From Branchiostoma belcheri (Eukaryota; Chordata; Leptocardii; Amphioxiformes; Branchiostomatidae), in NCBI RefSeq assembly GCF_001625305.1, contig NW_017804020.1:1350545-1414544 (forward strand): a stretch of 64,000 nt of DNA, read 5' to 3'. The position numbers and the translations under genes are program-made. The notes under the pieces were generated by a model, which was not told where the DNA came from, searched no databases, and saw only the letters and a program-made list of their open reading frames with translations. Of this stretch, positions 23,262 through 32,294 are shown in pieces (positions within the stretch are counted from its first letter, which is position 1; each line of letters starts with the position of its first letter).

Positions 23262-25020
23262 GGACCTTGGAGGCGAGGTCCACACGCACCACACTTTAAC
23301 AGAGCATGTGCCAATAACGTTAACGGGGGATGCCCTAATTCCGACCTATGTTCCATGCAAACGCACATACCTTTGGCAATAGTTTATCTGACCAAAAACC
23401 CGCGCAACATGAGATATAATATTGACAGATAAAGATCACAACGATATCGATTAAAGCTGCACAGCTGTGTATTCCACTTGAGTGTAGCGCCTTGCACCTA
23501 AGCGTAATGATTCGCGAAACTTACGGCAGGTTTTTGGTCATTTTGCCGGTGCATGGAACGTTCTATCGCAATTGGGGTGCCCTAATTCCGACCTAGTGTT
23601 TAACACAGGTCGATCTGAGAAGAGAGTTTACAAATTATAATACACAAGTTATGACTAAAACAATCTACAACTGTTTTCTGTCCCAAACAAGTCTTCTTTT
23701 TACGATTACGCGACTTGCTCCAAAGCGACTGTCTGTAAAGCAAAACCTGCATTTTTGACACGCTCGTCAACCCCCGAACAAGCGTCGAATTCACACAGAT
23801 TTTTCACTCGTCTGTTGTGTCGGACTGTATACGAACTAAAACAAACTTTGTGAGATTACCAATATCAACAAAAAAAAAAATTGTCCATTCTTGTGGTTAT
23901 TTTTAGGCACGTGCTCCCATGCATAACGCCGCAACAATGATTTTTACCTCCGGGTAGGGATGTATATCCCGAGCGCGGAGGTTTTGTGAGGGAAGACGAA
24001 AATTGCGTTCGCACCCGTTTCTCGCGTTTGGGTGGACGGATATGTCTGGGACTTGGTATACGTTTTGCTGTTGGGCTGTAGATGGTGCACGTTGTTTTGG
24101 TTTTAGTATGTGTGTTTTAGTGCGTGAAAATGATGCGTTTAGTACCGCCGACTGGACACCCTTTCCAGTGTTGTCGGGCCTCAAGCTTTTGACCTTTGCA
24201 TGTTATAATCACCATTGAGGTCGCGACCACTGATCTGACCTTTCACACAGAGGGGTGTCAGCATTCTTTGAAACTGTTCAGATGTGAACCACATGTGCCG
24301 TCAATCAACGTCTCGTGCCTGGTGGGATCGCGCGGGTCGCAGCCAGCGAACTTCCGGGTGGGCCAATGGGTCAGGGGTCAACGCCCTCTTGCGCAATTTC
24401 GGATGTTTTCGGCTTACAAATACTGTCTCAGACCTTCTCGGGACTCGGTGTATCTTCTGTTAATGGGCTGTAGATGGTGCTAGGTTTTTTTTTGTTTATT
24501 GTATATGTGTTTTGGGGCTAAGATTATTTGTATTTCCTTTTCGTGTCTCGGACACCCGTTACTGTGTTTGTTTACATTATCGCTGGTCGCTGAGGGTCGG
24601 GCAGCCAGATTCGCCACGGGATGCCTCCTGTCCTTTCTATTTTTGGGCTCCAGTCGGCTAGGGGGGATTAGTGATTTCACACATCATTTAGCCAATTACA
24701 AACATTTCGAAACTTTTCGAAAAAAATGGTATTCGCGCGAATTCACTAGTTAATTCAAAGAACAGTCCCAACATGCACCCAACATTCTGCAACATACATT
24801 ACAATACCCGGAGGTACAAAATCTACGATTTTCCTTGTTTTTTAAACTAGTTCGGTATTAGGGATGGGTCGGAATTAGGGCACCCCCAGTTACGCATATT
24901 ATTCGTCTTCCTTTAAACCGAAAAACGTATAAGGTAAAACCATCACTATTATGTCCGTATGAATATATATTGAAGAGTGACTAGCAGTCGACATGCCTGT
25001 GTTTGTAAATTTCCTGACGT
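23262..25020. other. Gene-free stretch with a local duplication
   Basis: Two related segments, about 24046-24130 and 24430-24530, share GGGCTGTAGATGGTGC and a following GTATGTGTGTTTT-like run, separated by ~390 bp. The phrase about a third of a kilobase apart, GGGTGCCCTAATTCCGACC (23575) and its inverse GGTCGGAATTAGGGCACCCC (24868), marks another inverted pair; GATGCCCTAATTCCGACC also occurs at 23328. No coding exon recognised. Confidence 0.4.
24566..24747 (+). repeat. Fragment of the 8.5-10.1 kb TIR element
   Basis: Nearly identical to 9747-9930: ATCGCTGGTCGCTGAGG, CAGCCAGATTCGCCACGGGA, CTCCAGTCGGCTAGGGGG and TGGTATTCGCGCGAATTC. The match stops just after GCGCGAATTC, well short of the element's terminal repeat. 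Confidence 0.8.
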
Positions 25021-25055
25021 TGACGATTACTATATATAGCAAAAACGCCACGCCT

Positions 25056-25140
25056 GTCACGTTACGCCTTTGTCTTAGAACGTCACAATGTCAAGGTCGA
25101 ATGTCAAACGTCCTTGGATACTTTTTGTGACGTCATAATC
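25056..25140 (+). promoter_or_regulatory. CRE-type promoter block of gene B
   Basis: GTCACGTTACG at 25056-25066 and TGACGTCATAATC at 25128-25140, 119 bp before the start codon at 25247. A TATATATAG tract lies at about 25031-25039. The pair of words is shared with the sister promoter at 21.3 kb. CREB/ATF control is an inference from the site alone. Confidence 0.5.
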
Positions 25141-25246
25141 GTCCTTACAGTAGTCGAAAATTCCGACATCAGGTCAGACGTGTGAGTTTGATCGCTCTGA
25201 TTCGGCTCGTGTTTCTCACTGAGACACTGACGTTAGTCCAGACGAC

Positions 25247-26721
25247 ATGTTTGGGATTTTGGTACAGTTCAGTCTGTTGCTTTTCCGACTGGTAGTCAGG
25301 ATTGTAGGCTCCGTCAGAAAAGGTGAGAGCGGTGTTCCTTCACCAACAAACAGTTACAAGCGACTGGACATGGTTTTGGAAACGGTCAGACGTTTCTGGT
25401 AGCATCCACTACCTTTCGTTAGTGACACTGGAGACTTGCAGGAGAATATCCAGTTGCTTGAATAACTGTTGTTTTTTTGGCGTATCTTATTACCTGGATG
25501 TCTAAACCTTCACCGAGGGTGTTCCTTCACTTCAAATCAGACCAGTTTCTGTACGCCGCGTTCGATAGTAGGTGAAGTACAGCCAGGGATGGATGTTCTA
25601 AGAATCACTATTGAGTCAAATATGTGAGAGGTCAGGCGTTTAGGGAAAGGGTTAGGGTTAGCGTTAGGAATTAATGGAGTTAGAGTTAGGGTTAATTGGT
25701 ATAAGAGTTAGGGTTGGTATTAGAGTTAGCGTTAGGGTTGGTATTAGAGTTCGGGTTAGGGTTGGTACTACTAGTATAGTTAGCGGGTTAGGGTTTAGAG
25801 TTGGGATGATTGTTCAGGGCTAGGTTAGACTTACGATTGGGGTTAGGACCGTTAGGTTAGGTTTAGTCTCTCGGCACATCACGACCAAACACCTCCCACC
25901 CTTGTCTCAGGTATATCGGAAACCCCCATGTAGTGTCGGAGTCATGTACTTGGCAGGATCATGTATATGGCTTGACACCGCCTCTAACCGATTCTGTATG
26001 TTCTCCCTATACAGCCGTGAATGTGCGGTTCGTTCGCAATGAGAAATGTGGAAGTGCAGTGCCGCCCCCACCCGTGGTGAGGGAGCCTAGTGCCCCTGCA
26101 CAAGAATCAGGCACATCGGTGAGGAAGAAAACAAGCTGCAGCAATGAGGCTTGTGCAACAGTAAAGAAGAAATCCCGACGTAGTGACTTGAACGGGCCTA
26201 CCGACCCTGCGAACACGCCGCCGAAGACCAAACCTGCGGAGCCCGACAAACCCAGCGCCTCTGTGCGGGCTCCCGGTACAGCCAAGGGCAAACCGAATGC
26301 CACATTCGGCGGAATGAAGGCCGGGTTCTTGCTACAGTCTCCAAAGAAGAAGCCTCAAACCAAGACAGAGACTGCAGCGAAGGCAGATACCCCCAAGGCC
26401 GTGAAGGCTCCCCCCGACCAAAAGCTGAAGAACACTAGTACTGCGTCTGCGGGTCAGAAGCATCCCACCGCCGAGGCCGGTCACCCGAAAGTGAACCCCT
26501 CTCAGCCACGCCAGAAGAAGGAAGATCCTCCCCAAACCTCCAGTGCCGGAGAGAAGTCGGGCCAAAAGAAGGAAGATCCCCAAACCCCCAGTGCCGGAGG
26601 GAAGTCGGGCCAGAAGAAGCATCAGTCTCCGCGCCCCACTACTGAGTCCGGACAGACTCACCGCCAGTCTTCTTCGTCAGAAGTGAAGCATGCTTTTTCT
26701 ATTACTCATGAAACTCGATAA
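25247..26721 (+). CDS. Two-exon gene B: hydrophobic N-terminus plus Lys/Pro/Ser-rich domain, function unknown
   Basis: Exon 1 is 25247-25322 (25 codons, MFGILVQFSLLLFRLVVRIV then GSVRK, donor G|GTGAGA). Exon 2 is 26015-26721 after the acceptor TTCTCCCTATACAG. The phases fit exactly (G|CC, Ala), giving 260 residues and a TAA stop. Residues 2-20 are strongly hydrophobic, so a signal peptide or N-terminal membrane anchor is likely. The rest is low-complexity, hydrophilic and very basic (KK pairs, Pro, Ser, Thr), with a two-unit internal repeat near the C-terminus (KKEDPPQTSSAGEKSGQ, then KKEDPQTPSAGGKSGQ). One ordered-looking island, FGGMKAGFLL, sits mid-protein. A poly(A) signal follows at 26883. 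An open frame runs on upstream of the acceptor, so the alternative of exon 2 starting earlier exists, but the acceptor at 25910 would put a stop in frame. I recognise no family. Splicing is inferred, not proven. Confidence 0.55.
25630..25865 (+). repeat. Degenerate TTAGGG-like repeat in the gene B intron
   Basis: About 230 bp built from variants of GGTTAGGGTTAG, GAGTTAGGGTTGGTATTA and GTTAGCGTTAGG. It resembles interstitial telomere-like or minisatellite DNA. It lies wholly inside the predicted intron. Confidence 0.8.
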
Positions 26722-26882
26722 TCCTCGTACTATAAACTCCATCTGTTACATCTACAATTGTCTTTTAAAAGAAGCGAGAAGAAGCAGAACCTGTACATAT
26801 GTAGTTTTACTATAGATATATTTTAGTCTACCATCGCTATTTACCAATACCTGTACTTAGTTCGCAATGAGCAAAAATGTAT

Positions 26883-26888
26883 AATAAA
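26883..26888 (+). terminator. Poly(A) signal of gene B
   Basis: AATAAA 162 bp after the stop codon at 26721, followed by a T-rich stretch. It is the first canonical signal downstream. Confidence 0.55.
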
Positions 26889-26957
26889 GGTCCTTCATTC
26901 ATTCTACTTATTAGCTATGCTTGTGCAATGCGGTTCGCTACGGCGATGATAGTCCTT

Positions 26958-27080
26958 CTCTACAAAGTCAAACAAACAATATTTGATTTTTTTTTCAGAA
27001 TGTATGTTGCTTGCATTAACATAACAAAGTGATAGCCTGTTGTGTAATATATACCAGTCAGCTCAGACGTTTTACTAGCA
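26958..27080 (+). repeat. ~115 bp dispersed repeat, copy 1
   Basis: Shares with 29343-29457 TACAAAGTCAAACAAACAAT, TTGCTTGCATT, AACAAAGTGATAGCCTGTTG and ACCAGTCAG. It abuts the non-LTR remnant and may be part of its insertion. Confidence 0.7.
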
Positions 27081-27089
27081 TCATCTCTC

Positions 27090-27601
27090 CCCTCCATGTT
27101 CCTCGCTGTCGCACTCAGACCTATAAAACCAGTTTTATTCCACACACATCTTCACTCTGGAACCAACAACCGCAGATAGTTAAGAGATGCTCAGAACCTT
27201 ACTGCCTTCTAGAGAGAGAGCAGAAGGCACTTGTTGACCTCACGACACCGTCAAACATACCGTACTCTCGTCCCAAGGTTGTACAATATACACACTACCA
27301 GGCTACGCACTGGGTTGGTGCCAACTAAACAGTACGTTGCACAAGATGAACATCAAGGACAAAACATGCGTTTGTGGAGTTTCTTCTGAAACCGTTCAAC
27401 ACTACCTGCTACATTGTCCCCTACATACGTACTGAACAACGCATCAAACTCACCTCTACCGTCGAACGCCTTGTACACCAGCGACCTACGGCTTCTCTCC
27501 TACTCCAAGGATCAGCAGACCACGACCTTGACACTAACAAGCAACTTCTAGATGCACTCCACATGTACATTGCATCTACCAAAAGATTTACTTCCAGCTG
27601 A
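27090..27601 (+). pseudogene. C-terminal remnant of a non-LTR retrotransposon polyprotein
   Basis: The reading frame shows the usual tail of a CR1/jockey-like reverse transcriptase polyprotein: an RCRTQTYKTSFIPHTSSLWN stretch (basic patch, then F.P.....WN), then a CxC-x8-H-x4-C knuckle (CVCGVSSETVQHYLLHCP) near 27366-27420, then a helical end LVHQRPTASLLLQG to MYIASTKRF. The parts lie in different frames, with stops at about 27328 and 27431, so it is dead. Upstream RT and endonuclease domains are absent, as in 5'-truncated insertions. Assignment to a clade within the non-LTR elements is not possible from this piece. Confidence 0.7.
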
Positions 27602-28560
27602 GCCACTGTTTCTTTTTAACAGATATGTTTAGCCCTAATGTTTATCGATTTAATTCTAGTTACCTTAGTATTTCTTATATCTAATTTTTTATTGTAAATT
27701 GATCGACAATGTACTTATGTATTAATAAATGCGTGTTTGTCTTGTATATTGCGGCAAACTAGACAGAGAAAGCTAGGTCCCGCAATTGTATATGTTTGTC
27801 TTAAAATTTAAACTGAAACTGTTTATTCACATTGATTGGCAGCCAATATGCATTGCTTGGCTGAATTGCACATGTGATTACATGATGATGTATGTGTTTA
27901 TTGTGTATATTTGTATATGATGTCGCAATATCAGCTATCAGCTGCCTGGCGGCAACATTGTATTGCCATGTTGCAATTTCAAACTAGAAAGGCCAATATT
28001 TGCTTAGGAGCAAATACAGCGATGGCTTCACCACATTTTACGACACGGTAGGGAAAGAATGAGAAACACAAGGGAAAACAATGATTTACATTGATATAAC
28101 TATAATATGAAGTAACATACAACTAAAACAACAGTTGGATAGCTATTCCCTACATTATTGGTTAGGATTTTTATTGCATAATGCAAACTGTTGATTTTCA
28201 AAATAAAAAAAAACGTTCATGCCCCGCATTCCAATGCTGGAGCAGGAAAGCTTGAAATCCCTACCAAAACACTTGAATACAGACATACTGTCAGTATGAA
28301 AATGCTCTGTGCAGGTGTTAATCAAGTTAAATCCCAACAGCCAATCAGCAAGAAGAATAGAGGAAAGCTGCATGCCTATTGGTTGATGCCCTGCATTCCA
28401 TTGTGATGACTCATGCCCAAACGTGGTACACAGCACAGTAATACATTTGCTATAACACAGCCAAAAAGCTCAAATAAAACCATTCTAAAAGCCTGTATCA
28501 CCAAAATTTAAAAAACGCCTGGGGGTATTTGCCCACTGTACCTCCATACCAAATTTCAGG
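27602..28560. other. Retrotransposon 3' tail and AT-rich DNA
   Basis: The first ~300 bp probably belong to the 3' untranslated end of the non-LTR remnant, with a local inverted pair TATTGCGGCAAACTAGAC / GGTCCCGCAATTGTATA. Around 28216-28400 CATGCCCCGCATTCCAATG and GCCCTGCATTCCATTGTG are related short repeats. No gene seen. Confidence 0.4.
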
Positions 28561-28608
28561 TCCTTAGGCCCCAAAATGAAGAAGCTGAATCCATTTAAAA
28601 AATGGCAG

Positions 28609-28694
28609 GAGAAGAAGAAGGAGGAGGAGAAGGAGAAGAAACATCAGAAAAAGCAATATGGTTTCACCACACCACTTCGTGGTGTGGTGAAGCC
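28609..28694. repeat. GAA/GGA microsatellite followed by a hairpin
   Basis: Purine run of GAAGAAGAAGGAGGAGGAG type, then a hairpin formed by GGTTTCACCACACCAC and GTGGTGTGGTGAAGCC around TTC, then AATAAATGAATAAAT. Confidence 0.75.
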
Positions 28695-28728
28695 ATAATA
28701 AATGAATAAATAAATCTCTCCCCTCCAG

Positions 28729-28881
28729 ACGCCCCCCATCATCCCTGTACTTGCGCACGTTCGTCCCATCCTACTGCCGGTTCCAGGCACCAACCAAGTG
28801 AGCCTCGTCTGGGACGGGAGCAGAAAGGCCCGTAACTTCCTGGCGATGATCATTGCAGCAAGAAGGGCTGCGGGACTCTAA
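28729..28881 (+). CDS. Possible orphan terminal exon, unrecognised
   Basis: After a good acceptor (AAATCTCTCCCCTCCAG) an open frame of 50 codons ends in TAA. An in-frame TAA lies just upstream of the acceptor, so the frame is only meaningful if spliced. GC-rich third positions (CTC GTC TGG GAC GGG AGC) look coding compared with the AT-rich surroundings. The peptide ends with a basic, helical-looking tail (NFLAMIIAARRAAGL). No upstream exon could be linked; gene B ends 1.8 kb before. It might be captured sequence or an exon of a gene whose other exons I missed. Confidence 0.3.
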   Translation, partial: TPPIIPVLAHVRPILLPVPGTNQVSLVWDGSRKARNFLAMIIAARRAAGL

Positions 28882-28889
28882 ATTCCCAG

Positions 28890-30140
28890 GATATTTGATT
28901 TTAGGGTTTGGAAATTTTTTTGCAGCGCAGTTTCATTTTTGACTTAATAATAATAGTAACCCACAACTGGAAACATATACATTTGTATATGCAGTTCTAG
29001 AACGTCAGAACGTTTCGATTTTGGGGTTTCGGCAAGGGTTTGGAATTTTTTTGCAGTGCAGTGAGGTTTTTAGTTCCTCATGTAAAAGCTATAACAGTGA
29101 CCAAAATTCACCGCAATATCCCGGGAAAATATTAACATTGTTGAAATAAGATGATCGTATTCAGCCTGTTAATCGAAGCGTACAAGTTCCGATTACGCAA
29201 ACGATAAATAAACTAACCCGGCTGTTTTAAAGTCTAGCAAGGAATGTTCGTACTAAAAAAAAAAGAGTTTTTTTTTTCTTCATTTTTCCCCCCAAGTTTT
29301 TGGAGCGATTCACATAGGCAGTTTCAACTTAGGTTAGTCTTTCTCTACAAAGTCAAACAAACAATACATATTTTTCCTGATATTGCTTGCATTTACCATA
29401 ACAAAGTGATAGCCTGTTGTGTAGTATGTACCAGTCAGTTCATGAGGCTTTTATAAACAGCTCTCGCATACACTGTTGTATGTGGCTGACTCTTAATGCA
29501 TTGTTTTTTTTTACCATGGTGACGAGTAAAATACGTCATTGCACATGTATTGCCATCCGCCCTTGATGTAGATGAAAAGATTTGTCACACCAAGGTTTCA
29601 ATAAAGTTTCATTGTTCCCTGATCTACCAAGGTCTGTTTTTGATACATGTCTTTTCTAGTCTCATCCTGTACAAATGACATTTTTGATAGAGTGTTACTC
29701 GTCAAAGAAATAAAAGCTTCGGTTTATGAAGATTTAAAAAAAACTAACCGATCATACTCTTTATAGAAGGTTTTACTTGGTAGGCATTCTGAACGAATAC
29801 TCCGTAGGACTTCTTTTATATAGCGTAATGAATATAGTTTACCAAATCCGTTACAAAATTTACAAAAAGGTGTCTTGTAGTTCTGACACCTTGTAGTTCT
29901 TGCATAGTCGACAGGAGGCGCGCTTGTACTGCATGGCTCCAGATCTCTCATACCTGTGACATCCTGCTGCAGCTCAACCGACAGAACAATTGATGTTGAA
30001 TGTGCTGTTGGTGGCTCAATTATCTCTTCAAAACCGAATAAAAATATCGAAAACTTATGCGTGTATTTGTTGAATGTTTTGCTTTAGTCATTATTGTGAA
30101 TTCCTCGCTCATTTTGTCTATTCCTTTTCCCACTGGTTCT
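28890..30140. other. Gene-free stretch
   Basis: AT-rich with poly-A/T runs near 29.26 kb. Holds copy 2 of the 26.96 kb repeat. No exon recognised. Confidence 0.35.
29343..29457 (+). repeat. ~115 bp dispersed repeat, copy 2
   Basis: Same blocks as copy 1 at 26958-27080. Unlike copy 1 it is not followed by retrotransposon coding sequence. Confidence 0.7.
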
Positions 30141-30144
30141 CAAA

Positions 30145-30340
30145 AGGTACAGGCTTCGGGAGGCGGCTGGAAAGAGTAGAAATCGGCCAAATAGAGAGAC
30201 AGGGGAGTTGGTCTGCTGGAGAGAACCGTTCGGGTGTGGCAAACTGTTCTCTCCAACAGACCAACTCCCCTGGCATGCTGTTTCTCTATTTGGCCGATTT
30301 CTACTCTTTCCAGCCGCCTCCCGAAGCCTGGTAGAGGCTC
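30145..30340. mobile_element. CTACCAGGCTTC MITE, almost perfect foldback
   Basis: The left arm CAGGCTTCGGGAGGCGGCTG mirrors the right arm CAGCCGCCTCCCGAAGCCTG. Inner arms GGAAAGAGTAGAAATCGGCC and GGCCGATTTCTACTCTTTCC are exact inverses. The left terminal CTACC is lost. Confidence 0.85.
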
Positions 30341-30344
30341 CCAT

Positions 30345-31260
30345 ATAAGGCAGTAGACGTGCATACACGTAGCAGAAAACTGAAGAAGTAAAATGAGATA
30401 TCCTTTCTTGGGCCTTCTCTTCCATGTGCCTAGTTTGTGGAAATATGTCTACGAAAACACATCAGACACACTACACGGAGGTACTTAGTATTAGGCCACA
30501 CCGCCTTAATTTTATGGATGGCATCCTCTAAAGACACACAAACTAGTGCGCGCGGGCAAATAAAAAGAAATTCTGGCCAAGAATAAAAATGCTACTAAAC
30601 CACAGGAATACAAAGCTGGTATTGTGAATCTCCTTCAGAGTTACCACCGGCTCCGTATTGTCGCTGACTACCATGGACTACCCAGGCCTAGAGCCAGGCC
30701 AGAGCCTCGGTGGACGTGATCTTAGAGCTCGGGGAAAGTTAGGCTCTTCTTAGACTAAGAGCTGCAAAAGGATCATATCATTTAACACCCAGACTGTGAC
30801 TTTGGCAAGTCTACTCCTCCCCGGACACACCAATATCAACCACATCATCCAAGATTACGTGTACCCCTTATTTGCATATTTGGCGGAACGCCAATCACTC
30901 CTGGTTGAACAAATATTAAATGGCACCGGACCATACCAACTGTGATATTTCTTACAGATTTGAGTTGATAACGTGCATGGTTTTATGCCTTTTAATCGTA
31001 CAGAATATTTTAAACTAGAGAAACAGCTCTCACGGGAGAATTTGAGTTGAACACTGACCTAGATTTCAGCACAATTGACAGACACTGTCAGAATAAGCAT
31101 GCTTTTTTCTACCTCCATGGAATACGTTAACACCAGCCATTGACATGTGCGTTCCACGTAGAACTTAAAAAACGAGGAACCTTTGAAAAACGACGCTTTG
31201 CAAGCTTTTCACAATCAGCTAAAATCAAACTAGACAGTAACTGAGATAACATGTGTTCCC
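30345..31260. other. Gene-free stretch
   Basis: No exon recognised. ATTAGGCCACACCGCC at about 30492 recalls the end of the GGCCACACC element at 41.19 kb, possibly a fragment. Confidence 0.3.
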
Positions 31261-31266
31261 ATACCG

Positions 31267-31424
31267 TAGCCTCTACCAGGCTTCAGGAGGCGGCTGGAAA
31301 GAGTAGACATCGGCCAAATAGAGAGCTTGCATGCCAGGGGAGTTTGGCCGGCTGGAGAGAACAATTTGCCGCTCTCGAGAGAGGTTCTACTTTCCAGTCG
31401 CCACCCGAAGCCTGGTAGAGGCTA
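31267..31424. mobile_element. CTACCAGGCTTC MITE, full-length
   Basis: Begins TAGCCTCTACCAGGCTTCAG and ends CGAAGCCTGGTAGAGGCTA. The interior holds the family blocks GGCTGGAAAGAGTAGACATC and ATGCCAGGGGAGTTTGG. About 158 bp. Confidence 0.85.
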
Positions 31425-31858
31425 CCCTTACCGTATCGGGAGTCAAATTGCTTTGAAAATTTGATGTATACAGTATGGCATATATATATGCAAGATATAA
31501 GCTGCAAGATATAAGCTGCAAGATTCTTTACAACTATGAATCTAGTGTAAGGGAAATAAAAGAAAAACAACAATGGATGTCACTGGAAGACAGGTAAAAA
31601 TGTCCAAACTATGCATGATGTACAAAATGACTAAGAAACTGGTGGATGTGGTGGATTACTTTACCCTAACAATAACATGTTACTTAATTACCAGCGCCAA
31701 AATTGAAAAGAACAAACTGCGTGCCTGCAAATTACACTGAGGAGCGGATATACTGGCTATTCAGATACAGATAACTGTTAACGTTACAGATACAGAGGCA
31801 TACTTTGGGAGATGACCACTGCACACTTTATACCGTGTGTTATTTAGCCCTGACGTTA

Positions 31859-31960
31859 TTGTTTCAAAGTTTTGACACTTTTGTACTATATTATAGTACA
31901 AAAGTGTTTTGACACTTTTGTACTATATTATAGTACAAAAGTGTCAAAACTTTGAAACAA
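31859..31960. repeat. 102 bp palindrome with internal duplication
   Basis: Runs from TTGTTTCAAAGTTTTGACAC to GTGTCAAAACTTTGAAACAA. The core TTTTGTACTATA/TTATAGTACAAAA is itself a palindrome and is present twice, so the structure is a palindromic unit duplicated head to tail within a larger palindrome. It lies 335 bp upstream of the AUH start codon. Confidence 0.9.
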
Positions 31961-32294
31961 AGTACATCAATGTAAGAAATGAAGAGGGTTTCATGACCAT
32001 ATGTCCCATATGTCTTCGCCAAATGACTGAAATCGATTCTCGTTTCTTGTTAAAAGAAACCTGAAACATTTTAAAAGATTTTTAATACCTCCTTGCTTTA
32101 ATTAAATAAATGCCCAATGATTGATGAATCAAATTTTCATTTCATATGAAGAACAGAGATTATATGATGTGATTTTATCTTTATGCTGTAGAAACATATG
32201 TAAATTACTTTCCATGTTGTGCGGTCCTCTAGTACCGTTGATTTCTGCTTCCCACCCAGTGTTTTGTTGTGTTGGGGTCATAGGTCAATGCATC

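Noticed and set aside
25630..25865. Chromosome end
   Set aside because: Units are degenerate and sequence with genes continues on both sides.
25911..26014. Alternative start of gene B exon 2 at the CTTGTCTCAG acceptor
   Set aside because: Spliced to exon 1 it reaches a TAG within eight codons; the acceptor at 26013-26014 keeps frame.
26007..26661. Long open frames antisense to gene B exon 2
   Set aside because: They mirror the biased composition of the Lys/Pro/Ser-rich exon and have no splice or start support.
32121..32294. Upstream extension of the AUH first exon
   Set aside because: Open by chance; composition is unlike a protein and the ATG at 32295 starts a good mitochondrial presequence.
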